The notes under the pieces: generated by a model
What the model was told of the DNA's origin: nothing
What the model saw: the letters and a program-made list of their open reading frames with translations, nothing else
Databases searched by the model: none
Part shown: positions 1 through 9,261 of the stretch, piece after piece
Numbering within the stretch: the first letter of the stretch is position 1
Layout of the letters: every line of letters starts with the position of its first letter
Source: Phaeoceros laevis
Taxonomy: Eukaryota > Anthocerotophyta > Anthocerotopsida > Notothyladales
Assembly (NCBI GenBank): GCA_049999765.1
Contig: JBNGIQ010005193.1
Location: 1 to 22,674, forward strand
Reading direction: 5' to 3'
DNA length: 22,674 nt
Made by a program: the position numbers and the translations under genes

Positions 1-585
1 GTGCGGGATCCCAACTTGCAGCTCGGTGACATCTTGGCTTCAGGTCGTCAGCCGCAGGCTGTCCAGCACAAGGACAAGCCTCCTTGGACCGATGCCAACA
101 TTCCCGGAAAGCCTCGCAAGGTATGGCCAACCCTTGTGTCTTTTCCACAATCGTATGCATTCAGGGATGGGGGCCCCGGCACTGTTCAAGACACTCAGAC
201 TGGACAGGAGGATGAACCCTCCCCGGAGGAGCGTGAACAAGCCATGGGATTCAGGTCGGGCACTACCCGTGTGGCTCCCTTGTCTCGTCGCCGACGGTGC
301 ACCATTTTGGGCCGCGCTATGGACCTCAACTGCTTGACCTGGCTGCTAGCATTAAGTCTTATGTTCCAAATGTATTACAGCTGCTTACCGATGGTGCATT
401 CTGCTCTCTTAGACTTCGTGGCTCACCCTGACATGGTCCACATGCGACAGCCGCGTAGCTATGCCTTCGATCTCACTGCTGGGGGGGAGGAAACACCTGG
501 TGTTTGTCATTCTTCAGCAGGACTCTCGGCCATTCCGTCACCACAAGTGGACCATGAAGCAGGACTTGGGCACTCTATGGAATAG
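1..585 (+). other. Unresolved upstream part of the gypsy element (gag/protease region?)
   Basis: This stretch precedes the recognisable gypsy pol frame. The same frame (frame 1) is open from base 1 to a TAG at 583-585, and directly after that TAG the reading becomes the usual linker leading into reverse transcriptase. The translated product shows no zinc knuckle, and I do not see a clear D-T/S-G protease motif in any of the three frames. Frame 2 is also open for about 100 codons. It may be a decayed or out-of-frame gag/protease region, or flanking DNA. The position just before the RT linker suggests the former, but the sequence does not prove it. Confidence 0.3.
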
Positions 586-3501
586 GCCAAGCCAGTTACA
601 GCTGCTACACATTCATGGACGTTTGGACACAAGCTATCAGCAGCTCAGAAGCGGCAGCTGCAGGGTTTGCTCATCAAACACCAAGATTGTTTTGCATTCA
701 GCATGTCTGACTTACGTCAATGCAGTATTTTGAAGTTCCGAATCCCCTTGACATCGGAAGAGCCAGTGTGGCGTAAGCGGCATCGGCTTAGTAAGGCAGA
801 GAGGGATTTAGTGGACCAGTGTTGTCAAGAGTTGTATAAGGCTGGTTTAATTAGGCCATCTACTTCTGATTATGCAGCAGCCACTGTGATGCCCGCAAAG
901 AAGGATTCTAATGGCCTATGGACTGAAAAACGTATGTGTGGTGACTACAGACCTCTTAACAGGCTGACTCCGCAAGATCGGTATCCGGTGCCTTTGCCAG
1001 AGGAGATCTTCGACAGTCTTGGGTCGTCTAAGGTGTTCTCTATCCTTGACCTTCGCCAAGGGTTTAATCAGATTCAGGTTGCCGAAGAGGATTGTAAGAA
1101 AACGGCATTCCATGGCAGCAGCCAACTGTGGGAATGGGTGGTTATGCCTTTTGGCTTGCGCAATGCTTCTGTCACTTTTCAGCGAGTGATGGATAGGGTC
1201 TTAGCTGGTGCTGATCATTTGTGTTGTTACATCGATGATGTGCTTGTGCACAGCCCGGACTTTGCTACACATCTTACACATTTGGAAGATCTGTTTGTGC
1301 GGCTGAAGAATGCGAATTTGCGCTGCCATCCTAGTAAGTGTGAATTTGCCATGGACACGGTTGTGTATTTAGGGCACCGTGTGGTTCCTGATGGCATCAC
1401 TCCACACAAGGCGAAGGTGGATGCAATTGCAAGTATGGCGGTGCCTACAGATTTGTCTAGACTCAGAGCTTTTCTTGGACTGGCTAACTATTACAGAACT
1501 TATGTTCAGGATTTCAGCAAGATTGCTCGTCCGCTGTATGACCTACTCAAGAAGGATGTTGTTTGGTTGTGGTCAGCCACCTGTCAAACCGCATTTGAAG
1601 GACTCAAGGAGAGTCTCATGCAAATGCCCGTCATGAGGAGGCCTGACTTTGCAAAACCCTTTGTGCTGCACACTGATTGGAGTTCGCTTGGTATTGGGGC
1701 TGTCCTAGCACAAGTTGATGAAGGAGGTACGGAACAAGTGATTGCATATGCTTCTCGTAGTAATAACCGTGCTGAATCCAACTACTCCTCGTATGAAGGT
1801 GAATGCCTAGCCGTGGTGTGGTCAGTCATCCATTTTTGTCCCTATTTGCATGGCCGTACGTTCACTATCGTTACTGACCATCAGCCCCTACACTGGCTGA
1901 TGACCAACGGTAAGTTGAGTGGAAAGTTGGCCCACTGGGCTTTGCTCTTACAGGAATATGACATGGAGATTCGGCACCGACCAGGCCTCACGCATCAGAA
2001 TGCAGATGCCTTGTCTCGCAGCCCCATGCCTTCCCATGAGGATACCTCAGCAGCTAGGCAGGACTTCGATCCAGGTTATGTGCAGGCAGCTGGATGGACA
2101 GCAGCTGCGTTTCTGTCGTTACTTGTTAACACAGCTGCTCGTGCCTTCCCTGTTTCGCAGCATACAGACATTTGGCTGGATAATGCTTGCATGACGTTTT
2201 TACAAACGCATAGCATGCCTGCTGAATGCTCAGCTATGGAACGGGACCGGATTACACATCGCTGCAAGCGTTATGCTTGGCGTGCTGATCATCTGGTGCG
2301 GGTATTAGCTCAAGGAGAAAGGGTAATGCCGCCACCACATGAGCGGCATGCTCTTGTGCAGCGAGTACATGATGAAATGGGTCACTTCGGGGTCAAGCGT
2401 ACTTATAGTTTGCTGTTACCTCACTTCTTCTGGACTGGCATGTTCACTCAGGTTCGAGAGGTGGTGGCCGTGGCCCGCTGTGAACAATGCGACAGGGTGA
2501 GAGCACACTTCACTGCCCGGCAGCCTATTTTGCATCCATTACCCATTCAGGGTTTGTTCTACCGCTGGAGCTGTGATCTTGCAGGAGAGCTTCCAAAAAC
2601 ACCTCGTGGCAACGTTTATATCATGGTGATGATTGAACACTTCAGCAAATGGGTCGAACTGGTTGCCTTGCCCAACAAGGAAGCAGCCACGACTAGCCAA
2701 GCTTTTCTTAATTACGTACTTAGCCGATTTGGTGCTTGCGCTGAGTGTCTCACGGACCAGGGCTCCGAGTTCAGAGGTGCGTTTCAGGAGATGCTAGACT
2801 GGGCTTTGGTAGATCACCGCCGTACTTCTAGGGAACATCCTCAAGCGGATGGGTTGGCTGAGCGCATGGTGCAGACAACCAAGAGAGGATTGAGGAAACT
2901 CTGCATGACTCAGCATCCGTTGGATTGGGACGTTATGCTTCCTTACATTGCTATGGGTTATTGTTTCAGCAAACAGGCTGCGTTGAGTGACTTCTCACCC
3001 TACTTTTTGCTGTTTGGAAGGCACCCGATCCCACCCTCATCCATAGCTGCAACCATGGAGCAGGTGGTAAACTTGGATGATCCTAACACTTGGGCTACGG
3101 TTATCTCTGACCGAGCTGCCTTGTTCCGCCGTGCCATTCCCATGGCCATGGGTAATCTACAGATTGCCCAGCATAGGGACACTCTTCGTTATGCACATAC
3201 ACGTGGTGGCAGCTACCTTCCCAAAGCTAGGAAGTTTGAACCCGGTGATTTCGTCTATCTCCAGAAGCAAACTGCTAACACGCTGGATACTGCTGCAAGC
3301 CGGATCATCTTGCGTGTCAAACAGGTTAAGCCCTCGGGTTCTTTGCTTTTGACTTCTTTCATCCCGCTGGTGCTGCTGCTGTGGCAGCCAGCCAGTTTGT
3401 TTTTAGCTCTTTTGATGCATATGCTACTAGCGGTACAGCCCAGCAATGCTGGCAGGGTAATTCAGGTCTTGCTTTTGTGTTTCTGGCAGCCACGTAGCTA
3501 G
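586..3501 (+). CDS. pol: Ty3/gypsy Pol polyprotein fragment: reverse transcriptase, RNase H, integrase
   Basis: The product copies element RNA into DNA (RT, RNase H) and inserts it into the genome (integrase). The frame is open from 586; the first Met is at 667 and is internal to the polyprotein. Numbering from that Met: RT about 30-280 with CGDYRPLN near 91-98, FSILDLRQGF with D128, and YIDDV at 188-192; RNase H about 325-450 with D337 (HTDWSS), E379 and D404 (TDHQPL); integrase zinc finger with H568, H573, C605, C608; integrase core D637, D697 (LTDQGSEF) and E732 (ADGLAERM). A GPY/F-like stretch lies near 880-895. All catalytic residues checked are present. After about residue 895 (base 3351) the sequence leaves the family pattern and becomes a hydrophobic tail, so the 3' end looks truncated or rearranged. 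No chromodomain, polypurine tract or LTR was recognised downstream. Confidence 0.9.
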   Translation, partial: AKPVTAATHSWTFGHKLSAAQKRQLQGLLIKHQDCFAFSMSDLRQCSILKFRIPLTSEEPVWRKRHRLSKAERDLVDQCCQELYKAGLIRPSTSDYAAATVMPAKKDSNGLWTEKRMCGDYRPLNRLTPQDRYPVPLPEEIFDSLGSSKVFSILDLRQGFNQIQVAEEDCKKTAFHGSSQLWEWVVMPFGLRNASVTFQRVMDRVLAGADHLCCYIDDVLVHSPDFATHLTHLEDLFVRLKNANLRCHPSKCEFAMDTVVYLGHRVVPDGITPHKAKVDAIASMAVPTDLSRLRAFLGLANYYRTYVQDFSKIARPLYDLLKKDVVWLWSATCQTAFEGLKESLMQMPVMRRPDFAKPFVLHTDWSSLGIGAVLAQVDEGGTEQVIAYASRSNNRAESNYSSYEGECLAVVWSVIHFCPYLHGRTFTIVTDHQPLHWLMTNGKLSGKLAHWALLLQEYDMEIRHRPGLTHQNADALSRSPMPSHEDTSAARQDFDPGYVQAAGWTAAAFLSLLVNTAARAFPVSQHTDIWLDNACMTFLQTHSMPAECSAMERDRITHRCKRYAWRADHLVRVLAQGERVMPPPHERHALVQRVHDEMGHFGVKRTYSLLLPHFFWTGMFTQVREVVAVARCEQCDRVRAHFTARQPILHPLPIQGLFYRWSCDLAGELPKTPRGNVYIMVMIEHFSKWVELVALPNKEAATTSQAFLNYVLSRFGACAECLTDQGSEFRGAFQEMLDWALVDHRRTSREHPQADGLAERMVQTTKRGLRKLCMTQHPLDWDVMLPYIAMGYCFSKQAALSDFSPYFLLFGRHPIPPSSIAATMEQVVNLDDPNTWATVISDRAALFRRAIPMAMGNLQIAQHRDTLRYAHTRGGSYLPKARKFEPGDFVYLQKQTANTLDTAASRIILRVKQVKPSGSLLLTSFIPLVLLLWQPASLFLALLMHMLLAVQPSNAGRVIQVLLLCFWQPRS

Positions 3502-3724
3502 GTAGTAGTACCTGTGTCTTTCACCTCTTGTCTTAATCAACCACTTACGCGGGAATGTAGTAGTAAACAGCTGTTGCATTTTAGAGTTTAGGCTAGGCTT
3601 GTGTTGCACGACTTTTCACAGCAAGGGATGCCATGTAGCACGACATCAAGTGGCACTGCTGGTTCATATATTCTGGTGGCAAAGTTGTGCTAGTGAGGCT
3701 GAATAACAAGCAGGTGACAATAGC

Positions 3725-4879
3725 ATGCGCAAGGCATTTTTTTTCTATGTGTTTGATGACCGGTCCAAGAACCATGACAATTATTTTGTTGAGTATTCCT
3801 TTCGCTTGAATTGGGAATGGATGCAATGTCATGGCATCCACCCTAAGGAGCATTGGGTCTGGTCTGACGGTTGTGCAGCAGTTCAAGAGTGCAAGAGCAT
3901 TTTATGATGTGGCCTGTTACCCCAAGATGACAGGAGGGGTGAAGATGACTTGGTCATTCTTTGCAGCGGAACATGGTAAGGGCGAGCACGACGGAGCAAG
4001 TGCCATAGTGAAGGAAGAGATAAGGATTGAGGAGCTGAAGGATTTAGAAACTAAGATGACATGTGCTGAACACGTCGTCACTTTTTTGAAGAAAAAACTC
4101 TCATCTTGAGCCGCATCGACCTTCCATCTAGGCAAGTGAAAGCTGCCAAAGTACAGCGAGAATTCTGGCTTGTTGGTCCCAATGATGTGGACCGTTGGAA
4201 GTCCTTGGGCTGCAAGACAATTACAGGCACTCGTAAAATTCACTCCATTTGTGGGTATGATGCTGGCAACACTACTGCATTGAAGGTCAAAGATTTCCGT
4301 GCTTCTGTGATGGGTGTCGGGCATAATAGTGGGATTTCTGCTATAATAAGGACAGAGTCGAGCCATGGCAGGAGGTGACCTTAGTGCCCACGGACGACCC
4401 TTTTGAGGAGCTGCAAGAAGTGTTGGACCCATCTTTATCTGAAGCCATGGCTTTTGAGGAGGGTGATGCACCGGACCTGCTGGCTGAATGCCTAGAAGTT
4501 GGAGATCACTTTGCCTGCATGCAAGTGATGACAATGGAAAGCCCCGAGATTTCTTCATCCTCAAGTGCACTAAAGCTAAGTACACCTTGCAGCACCTTAT
4601 GGCTGACCTCTGAAATGTGGACCAAGTGTGGGAGCTTGGATAGTCTCTAGTAGAGGGCATCTTCTACAACCAGTATGGCAAGAGTGCTAAGCAATTTGTG
4701 TGCATGGATGAGGAAGCAGTTGTGTTATGGAGTCTCATTTAGTAAGATTCATTAAGTTTCCAATGGCCCTAAGAGGTAGGATGTGGCATGGGCAGCAAAC
4801 CTACAAGTTGGACGATGCAGCATATGATGCATGCAAGCAGGCATGTGAGCAATGGGCCGATTTTTGTTGTAAAAACTAG
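3725..4879 (+). pseudogene. Decayed gene of an HGKG/SDGC-motif family, function unknown
   Basis: Coding pieces in three frames line up as one broken gene. Piece 1 (from 3725) ends in HWVWSDGC (SDG at 3863-3871). After a shift near 3877 comes QFKSARAFYD, then W-SFF and HGKGEHDGA (HGKG at 3972-3983). After another shift near 4100-4140 comes REFWLVG-DVDR and a TGTRKIHSI stretch. From about 4330 the frame changes again to WDFCYNKDRVEPW. Stops follow near 4612-4650, then IFYNQYGKSAKQF, one more shift near 4730, and a final open piece ending at TAG 4877-4879. Cys-x2-Cys-like residues and the SDG...HGKG order recall a recurrent uncharacterised, possibly transposon-derived eukaryotic family; that link is from memory. 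The long - strand frame opposite (3917-4660) is its shadow. It lies between the gypsy remnant and the copia 3' end. Confidence 0.6.
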
Positions 4880-4965
4880 GTGAGCATTAGATCTTATAGC
4901 GTGAAGCTTAGTGCATTGCAAGAAAGGGGAAGAAAGGACAAGAATCCATATGCGCCGGCAGCACT

Positions 4966-5101
4966 TGTGTCTTGGGACAGGTGACGGTTGTAACCGTCAC
5001 CTTCAGCTAACGTCTAACTAACCTATGTATATCAACTAGAGTTTGAGTCGTATATAATTAAAGTTAATTAAACCCTACACAGGGGTTAGGGTCTCCCAAC
5101 A
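4966..5101 (-). repeat. Probable 3' LTR of the copia element (outer end uncertain)
   Basis: Read on the - strand, TGTTGGGAGACC starts at 5101 directly after a purine run GAGTGGGGG (5110-5102), the usual order of polypurine tract then 3' LTR. It lies downstream of the copia pol stop at 5765. The outer end is not fixed because the 5' LTR is outside the window. A TGTGTCTTGGGAC on the + strand at 4966 would give a CA end and a 136-bp LTR; an end near 4982 is also possible. Confidence 0.5.
4980..5001. repeat. 22-bp inverted repeat, 10-bp perfect arms
   Basis: GGTGACGGTT, a GT spacer, then AACCGTCACC: perfect 10-bp arms around 2 bases. It falls within or at the edge of the probable copia LTR, so it may be a protein-binding site in the LTR. 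No function can be assigned. Confidence 0.8.
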
Positions 5102-5110
5102 CCCCCACTC
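5102..5110 (-). other. Polypurine tract of the copia element
   Basis: On the - strand GAGTGGGGG lies immediately before TGTTGGGAG, the probable 3' LTR start. In LTR retrotransposons this tract primes second-strand synthesis. Position and orientation match the copia pol fragments. Confidence 0.6.
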
Positions 5111-5192
5111 GACGAAAACTTCCGCCGTCGCCGGCCATTCTGCCTTCACCACTTCCGATTACGCTCCGCTCCGCTGCGCTCCGCCTGTCACG

Positions 5193-5747
5193 ATGCTACC
5201 CACCAGACTTCTACCACTGCTCCGATTCCTTACCGACCTTTTCAGCTTCATTCACGCCAGCAGTGGCGCTTTGCTTCATCATGCTGAGCGCTTAACTGCT
5301 ACGATTGAGGTGGAGCGTGATTTTTCACCTGAGACTGTGATCGTGGAGGCTGCCGCAGCTGCATGGATTGACAACCATCTCTCTTTTTCTGATTCTGAGT
5401 TCTTGTCGCCGGAGAGACGGAGGCAACTGCCTGCTGGGCACTTTCGCCATGGTTGCATGCTCACCTGCAGAGGAGTGAATTGGGTGCCGGCATCATTCTT
5501 TTTCCGCTGCACTGGCTTGCGATTTGTGCGCACCACAATCTCCTGCAGCGCGCCTGCTACCTTCACCAGCCAATACGATATGTGTGCTTGCCTTCACCTT
5601 CTTTGTGAGTCATGCAGCCGAGATGCTAACCTACTGTTTGTGTCTTTGCTGCGCAGTTCCATATATGCATGCAAGCTTGCAAGACTGACCACCGACCAGG
5701 TATGTTCTGGATTCAACGACAGTCAAGCATCTACGCATGCATTCTAG
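5193..5747 (+). CDS. Hypothetical 184-aa ORF antisense to the copia 3' region
   Basis: A + strand frame of 184 codons fills most of the 650 bp between the copia pol stop (5765, - strand) and its polypurine tract. The N terminus is hydrophobic (MLPTRLLPLLRFLTDLF), then come an Ala run near residue 53 and many Cys in the last third. I recognise no domain. It is antisense to the retrotransposon. Some plant LTR retrotransposons carry antisense genes between pol and the 3' LTR, which is one explanation; a chance open frame is another, and I think it slightly more likely. Confidence 0.25.
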   Translation: MLPTRLLPLLRFLTDLFSFIHASSGALLHHAERLTATIEVERDFSPETVIVEAAAAAWIDNHLSFSDSEFLSPERRRQLPAGHFRHGCMLTCRGVNWVPASFFFRCTGLRFVRTTISCSAPATFTSQYDMCACLHLLCESCSRDANLLFVSLLRSSIYACKLARLTTDQVCSGFNDSQASTHAF

Positions 5748-5764
5748 GATAGCTGCAACCTAAC

Positions 5765-6511
5765 CTATGTTTCTGTGCCATCTTCTTCATGCACAAGGCC
5801 AAGCCGGATGCAGTGCTTCCTCTGTTGGTCTCCCGGCAGTGCCTTCGTCAGAATGTCAGCCGGGTTTTTGGATGTGTTGATGTAGTGCAGCTGGATCTCG
5901 TCTCTTGCCACCACATCACGAATAAAGTGATGGTGGAATTCTATATGTTTTGTCCTAGAATGAAAAACAGGATTGTTTGCTAGTGCAATCGCTCCCTGAT
6001 TGTCACATAATAGTTTTGTAGCCTCCAGCTGTGTCTACCCAACATCATCCAAGCATCGGTGATCCCACACTGCCTCCTTGGCAGCCACTGTAAACGTTTT
6101 GTATTTGGCTTCTGTACTTGACAGACAAATGTTTGCATTTTTCTTACACGACCATGAAACTGGTCCTCCTACAAGCACAAACACATAAGCAGCCACTGAC
6201 TTACGACTGTCAGGTTCTGCTGCCCAATCACTGTCGCAGAAACCCTCTAATGCTAGTATTTTTCCGTCACTCAGCCTGTATGTAAAAAGCAGAAGCTTGA
6301 ACCCGTGATGCAGAAGCTTGTAGTGCACTTTAAATAGCACATCATGCGCTTCACCTGTGTCCAATGGTCTCTTCCGTATGAAGCCAGAAACTGGGACACT
6401 AGATGCACAGGAAATGCCATATCCACCCTCGTCAAGCACGTCAAGTAGATAAGTGTCCTGACTGCTGCTTTGTATGGTATTGATGCCATGTCCTGCTTTT
6501 CTACAGCACTG
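5765..6511 (-). pseudogene. pol: Ty1/copia Pol, C-terminal part: end of RT and RNase H
   Basis: The RT tail holds PYKAAVRTLIYL, then GRDHWTQVKR and MMCYLK. A frameshift near 6275-6295 leads into RNase H with FCDSDWAAEPDSRKS (catalytic Asp), SSTEAKYK (catalytic Glu) and CDNQGAIALANN (catalytic Asp). The usual copia ending with HIEFHHHFIRD and ADILTKALPG follows, to a TAG ending at 5765. An in-frame TAG at 6037-6035 interrupts RNase H. The piece begins exactly at the left target duplication of the CACTA insertion; the upstream codons resume in phase at 9288 on the other side. It is the 3' end of the same copia copy whose RT, integrase and protease lie at 20161-22236. Confidence 0.85.
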
Positions 6512-6538
6512 CTTCACTAGTAGAATGGGGGGCCATTT

Positions 6539-6595
6539 GTAACGGAAGTGAGTAACGGTCGCAACGGCGACATGTCGAGTAACGGGCAAGTAACG
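6539..6595. repeat. Left subterminal GTAACG repeats of the CACTA element
   Basis: GTAACG occurs at 6539-6544, 6552-6557, 6579-6584 and 6590-6595, four copies in 57 bases. A GGGTAAC-ATGC-GTTACCC inverted pair follows at 6719-6736. In CACTA elements such repeats bind the element's own protein; that role is inferred here. Confidence 0.75.
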
Positions 6596-6741
6596 CGCTT
6601 ACTTACGCCCGATCGGCTGCTCGTGTCCAGCCCGGCCATCCTCGGTGACCCGGTACGTAATAATTGTGCATCCCTGACACATGTCGCGCTGGCCAAACTT
6701 TACCCGGCCATTTAACCTGGGTAACATGCGTTACCCATTTG

Positions 6742-6763
6742 CCTGACGTCAGGGCGGTATATA
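6742..6763 (+). promoter_or_regulatory. Candidate promoter: CCTGACGTCAGG palindrome plus TATATA
   Basis: A perfect 12-bp palindrome with core TGACGTCA (6742-6753), a classic bZIP-type site, lies 5 bases before TATATA (6758-6763). The pair is about 240 bp inside the CACTA left end and points to the right, where a cell-derived or element gene would start. Support comes from motif and spacing only. Confidence 0.5.
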
Positions 6764-6860
6764 CGTTTTGCAAATATTCCTTTAAATTAGCACATGGGCT
6801 TCAGGGTCCCGTGGAAAAATGCCATGGTGGCACTTTTGACGGGATTCCCGCTTTTTACGG

Positions 6861-6887
6861 AACGGGGTTTGAAATTTAAACCCCGTT
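6861..6887. repeat. Inverted repeat AACGGGGTTT / AAACCCCGTT
   Basis: Perfect 10-bp arms (6861-6870 and 6878-6887) around a 7-base spacer, about 100 bp downstream of the TATATA. In a transcript it would form a hairpin in the 5' leader. No role can be assigned. Confidence 0.7.
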
Positions 6888-7171
6888 TCCTCATGAGCGG
6901 GCACCTCACAAGCGGAAAGGCTCCACTTAGAGTTGTCTTCGAGGCCAGTTTGCGATCGCAGGTTGCATGTTGTGTGCTGTGGCTCGGCGGAGTTGAAGAG
7001 CGCAGTGCGGCACCAGAGCAAGTGCGCACATGCGGCTGCAGGCCTGCATTCCGTGGCAGCTACGAAGTGTTTATTTTGCTTGCATTTCAGTGATTTGCTT
7101 GCGTTTCAGTGATTTGCTTGCATTTGAGTGTCCATCCTTGATCGCTAAGGAGCAGACTTCTGGTCGGTGTC

Positions 7172-7390
7172 TTGTGCAGGTGTGTGCAGAGCTTTACCAC
7201 TGGGAGGGCTGGAGACAGTGTCCAAGCCGTGATGGCAATAGTTTGGCAGGAGAACGATGGCATGGCTGTCTGGGATGACGCAGTCCCGGAGGCAACAGCT
7301 GCAGAGGAGGTTGTTGGCGGCCAGGCTTCGCCCCCAGAAGCCGTAGCCCTGGAGGAGAGCCCCAGAGAAGCCTGGACCCGAATCTTCTAG
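7172..7390 (+). CDS. Hypothetical acidic ORF inside the CACTA element
   Basis: A 72-codon + strand frame whose second half is rich in Glu, Ala and Pro (DDAVPEATAAEE and similar). A TCTTGTGCAG that could serve as a splice acceptor lies just before it at about 7169-7178. It may be an exon of the element's gene or a captured host fragment. I recognise no family, and chance is not excluded. Confidence 0.25.
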   Translation: MCRCVQSFTTGRAGDSVQAVMAIVWQENDGMAVWDDAVPEATAAEEVVGGQASPPEAVALEESPREAWTRIF

Positions 7391-8152
7391 GAGAAAGGTG
7401 GACAGCTACCACGGGCAGCTGCCGACCACACGTCGATTCTTGCCCTTGTCAACTCTTACGACCCGCAGAGTGGCGAATGCGGTGTCACCTGGAAAACAGA
7501 CCCCCATTGTGCCAGGTTCCTGGTTTAGGGGGTGCTATGAGCTTTGCACCAAGGACTCCAGAGACATCTTATTCTGAAGTTTTACCAAGGCAGAAGCTTA
7601 TAAGCTCCTGCCCTGGCCAGCTTTGAGTCGATTCTCAGTGTGTGGGTTTCAAAAATGGTGTTTGCCTGCTTGTCTTGTGTTGCAACACGGTTATGTCCAA
7701 GCTGACTGTAGAAAACTTTACAGCTTTCGACTCACAACCCTTCTCTGACCTGGAGGCCAGGCTCCGAGGCCAGTCAGGAAATAAAGACAACCTGCCTATT
7801 TGTGTCTTGATGGGATTTGTTGCTCGTGGCAGGACACCGATGTGATAGCTTGTGCATGTGACATCTTTCTGAGTTTGTTGTTGTGAAAACAACTGGCTGA
7901 AACAGTCTAACCTACATTTATGGAATGCAGGTACTGCGGGTCCCTTTCTGGGAACTTTGATGAGACCAGGTACTGCTCAGCTTTGCATTGTCGAGGTAGA
8001 TTGAGTATGGATTCCAAGGTCAGGGAACAGTGCTAGTGGACTAAGGACAACTGAAATGGGTTGAGCACAGGGGTTGTCTGTTGTCTTCCAAGTAGGTAGG
8101 GGCTGTTTTCTACTCGTCTTGTTCGCCTTGTGGCTAAGGTAGCTGATTGAAG
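7391..8152 (+). other. CACTA interior, no recognised gene
   Basis: Two stretches stay open on the + strand: about 7390-7575, and 7642-7845, which includes SKLTVENFTAFDSQPF. They could be exons, but I find no convincing splice pair and no known domain. No repeats stand out here. Confidence 0.3.
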
Positions 8153-8461
8153 CATGTGGCTGTGGCACAACTGCATTCTGCCAAACCGAAACTACAAAAG
8201 CTTTTGGAAAAGAAGACGGGCTCCATTGAAGCAGAAGACCTGAAGCGCAATTTGGCATGGATTGTAAGTCGTCATTACCATGTAGCAGGCTATTATCAGG
8301 TTCTTCTTCACTCATGTGTCTGCCGAGAGTTTCTTGAGTGAGTGGTTTCTCTCAATGTTCAAGTATACAATTGCTCAGCTGGCGCTCCTCTTCTTGTGCA
8401 GGATAGGCAAATTAAGGAAGAAGCTATCAGGAGAGAGACCGCAACAAAACATGCTGAATGA
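8153..8461 (+). CDS. Probable last two exons of an unidentified gene carried by the CACTA element
   Basis: Exon 1 is about 8153-8299, after an AG at 8151-8152, and encodes a Lys/Leu-rich helical stretch with KLQKLLEKKTGSIEAEDLK and AWIVSRHYHVAGYYQ. A GT follows at 8300 and a pyrimidine-rich acceptor CTCCTCTTCTTGTGCAG ends at 8401. Exon 2 is 8402-8461 (RQIKEEAIRRETATKHAE) and ends in TGA. The 102-bp intron is phase 0 and keeps the frame. The exon-intron-exon form inside a transposon without transposase suggests a captured host gene fragment, as plant CACTA elements often carry. I do not recognise the protein, and the 5' exons are not defined. Confidence 0.45.
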
Positions 8462-8860
8462 AAGATAGGAGGTGATAAAATATTCTTATTGCTGCTTTTT
8501 ATTTTGTTGTGGGAATCCAATACCAGCAGCAATTCTTCGGGAAGGAAGTGGCAAGCGCCTGGGCAGGGGCGGAAGGGAAGGAAGCAGGCAGCCACTGCTA
8601 AGCCACCGTAGATGTTTTATGCAGTGGCATACCAAACTGCATAGGACATGCTTGGAATGCCTGAGACGTGTAGAGTGTCAAAATGGGGGTTAGGGCAACC
8701 GTGCCCTAGTTCTCTTTATATATGATATTAACTAACATACTTAGCATAACTCACCCTCACAAGGGGAGCTTGAATTCTAACATAGAGCTTGAACCCTGCA
8801 ATTCAGATTGGTAAAGCTCTTATAAATGTGTATTTTGTAGTTCATCAGCGTCCCCCGGCA
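8462..8860. other. AT-rich spacer before the assembly gap
   Basis: No gene is seen. A block from TGTCAAAATGGGGGTTAGGG (about 8677) through TTTATATATGATATTAACTAACA looks like the start of a copia-type LTR, but no second end, target duplication or coding region is visible before the gap. Confidence 0.3.
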
Positions 8861-8960
8861 NNNNNNNNNNNNNNNNNNNNNNNNNNNNNNNNNNNNNNNN
8901 NNNNNNNNNNNNNNNNNNNNNNNNNNNNNNNNNNNNNNNNNNNNNNNNNNNNNNNNNNNN
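8861..8960. other. Assembly gap of 100 N
   Basis: Exactly 100 N, the usual placeholder for a gap of unknown size. It lies inside the CACTA element next to short tandem repeats, so the element's true length and any transposase gene here are unknown. Confidence 0.99.
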
Positions 8961-8969
8961 CCTGCAAGT

Positions 8970-9098
8970 CCTCCACGCGGCGGCCGACAAGCACCTCCAC
9001 GCGGTGGCCGACAAGCACCTCCACTCGGCGGCCTGGGAATCAACGCGTGCACAAATGGAAGGGTGGCAGGGCCGTGCTCTGGAAGGGTGGCAGGGCCG
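8970..9098. repeat. Two 24-bp-period tandem repeats beside the gap
   Basis: Array 1 (8970-9041) has three units of 24 bp starting CCTCCACGCGGCGGCCG, the third diverged. Array 2 (9056-9098) has TGGAAGGGTGGCAGGGCCG twice, again 24 bp apart. Array 1 probably continues into the gap and may be why assembly failed there. Confidence 0.75.
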
Positions 9099-9154
9099 GA
9101 CTTCGTGCAAGCACCGGGGACAGACCCGGTGACGACGGTCTGACTGGGGAAATG

Positions 9155-9261
9155 CGTTACAAAGCCGTCAGTTATGGTTTTCCTGTAACGCGGTTGTAAC
9201 GCAGCCGATGCCCCAGCGGCCGCAGCAAAAACGTGAAGACGACGTTTCTGATTTGCGTTAC
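9155..9261. repeat. Right subterminal CGTTAC/GTAACG repeats of the CACTA element
   Basis: CGTTAC at 9155-9160 and 9256-9261, GTAACG at 9185-9190 and 9196-9201. The same hexamer clusters at the left end, as expected for matched subterminal regions of one CACTA element. Confidence 0.75.

Noticed and set aside
3917-4660. 247-codon - strand ORF
   Set aside because: It lies opposite the SDGC/HGKG gene, whose pieces on the + strand show clear protein motifs; the - strand product has none.
8677-8860. LTR-like start TGTCAAAATGGGGGTTAGGG
   Set aside because: No partner end, target duplication or coding region is seen before the gap, so it cannot be called an LTR.
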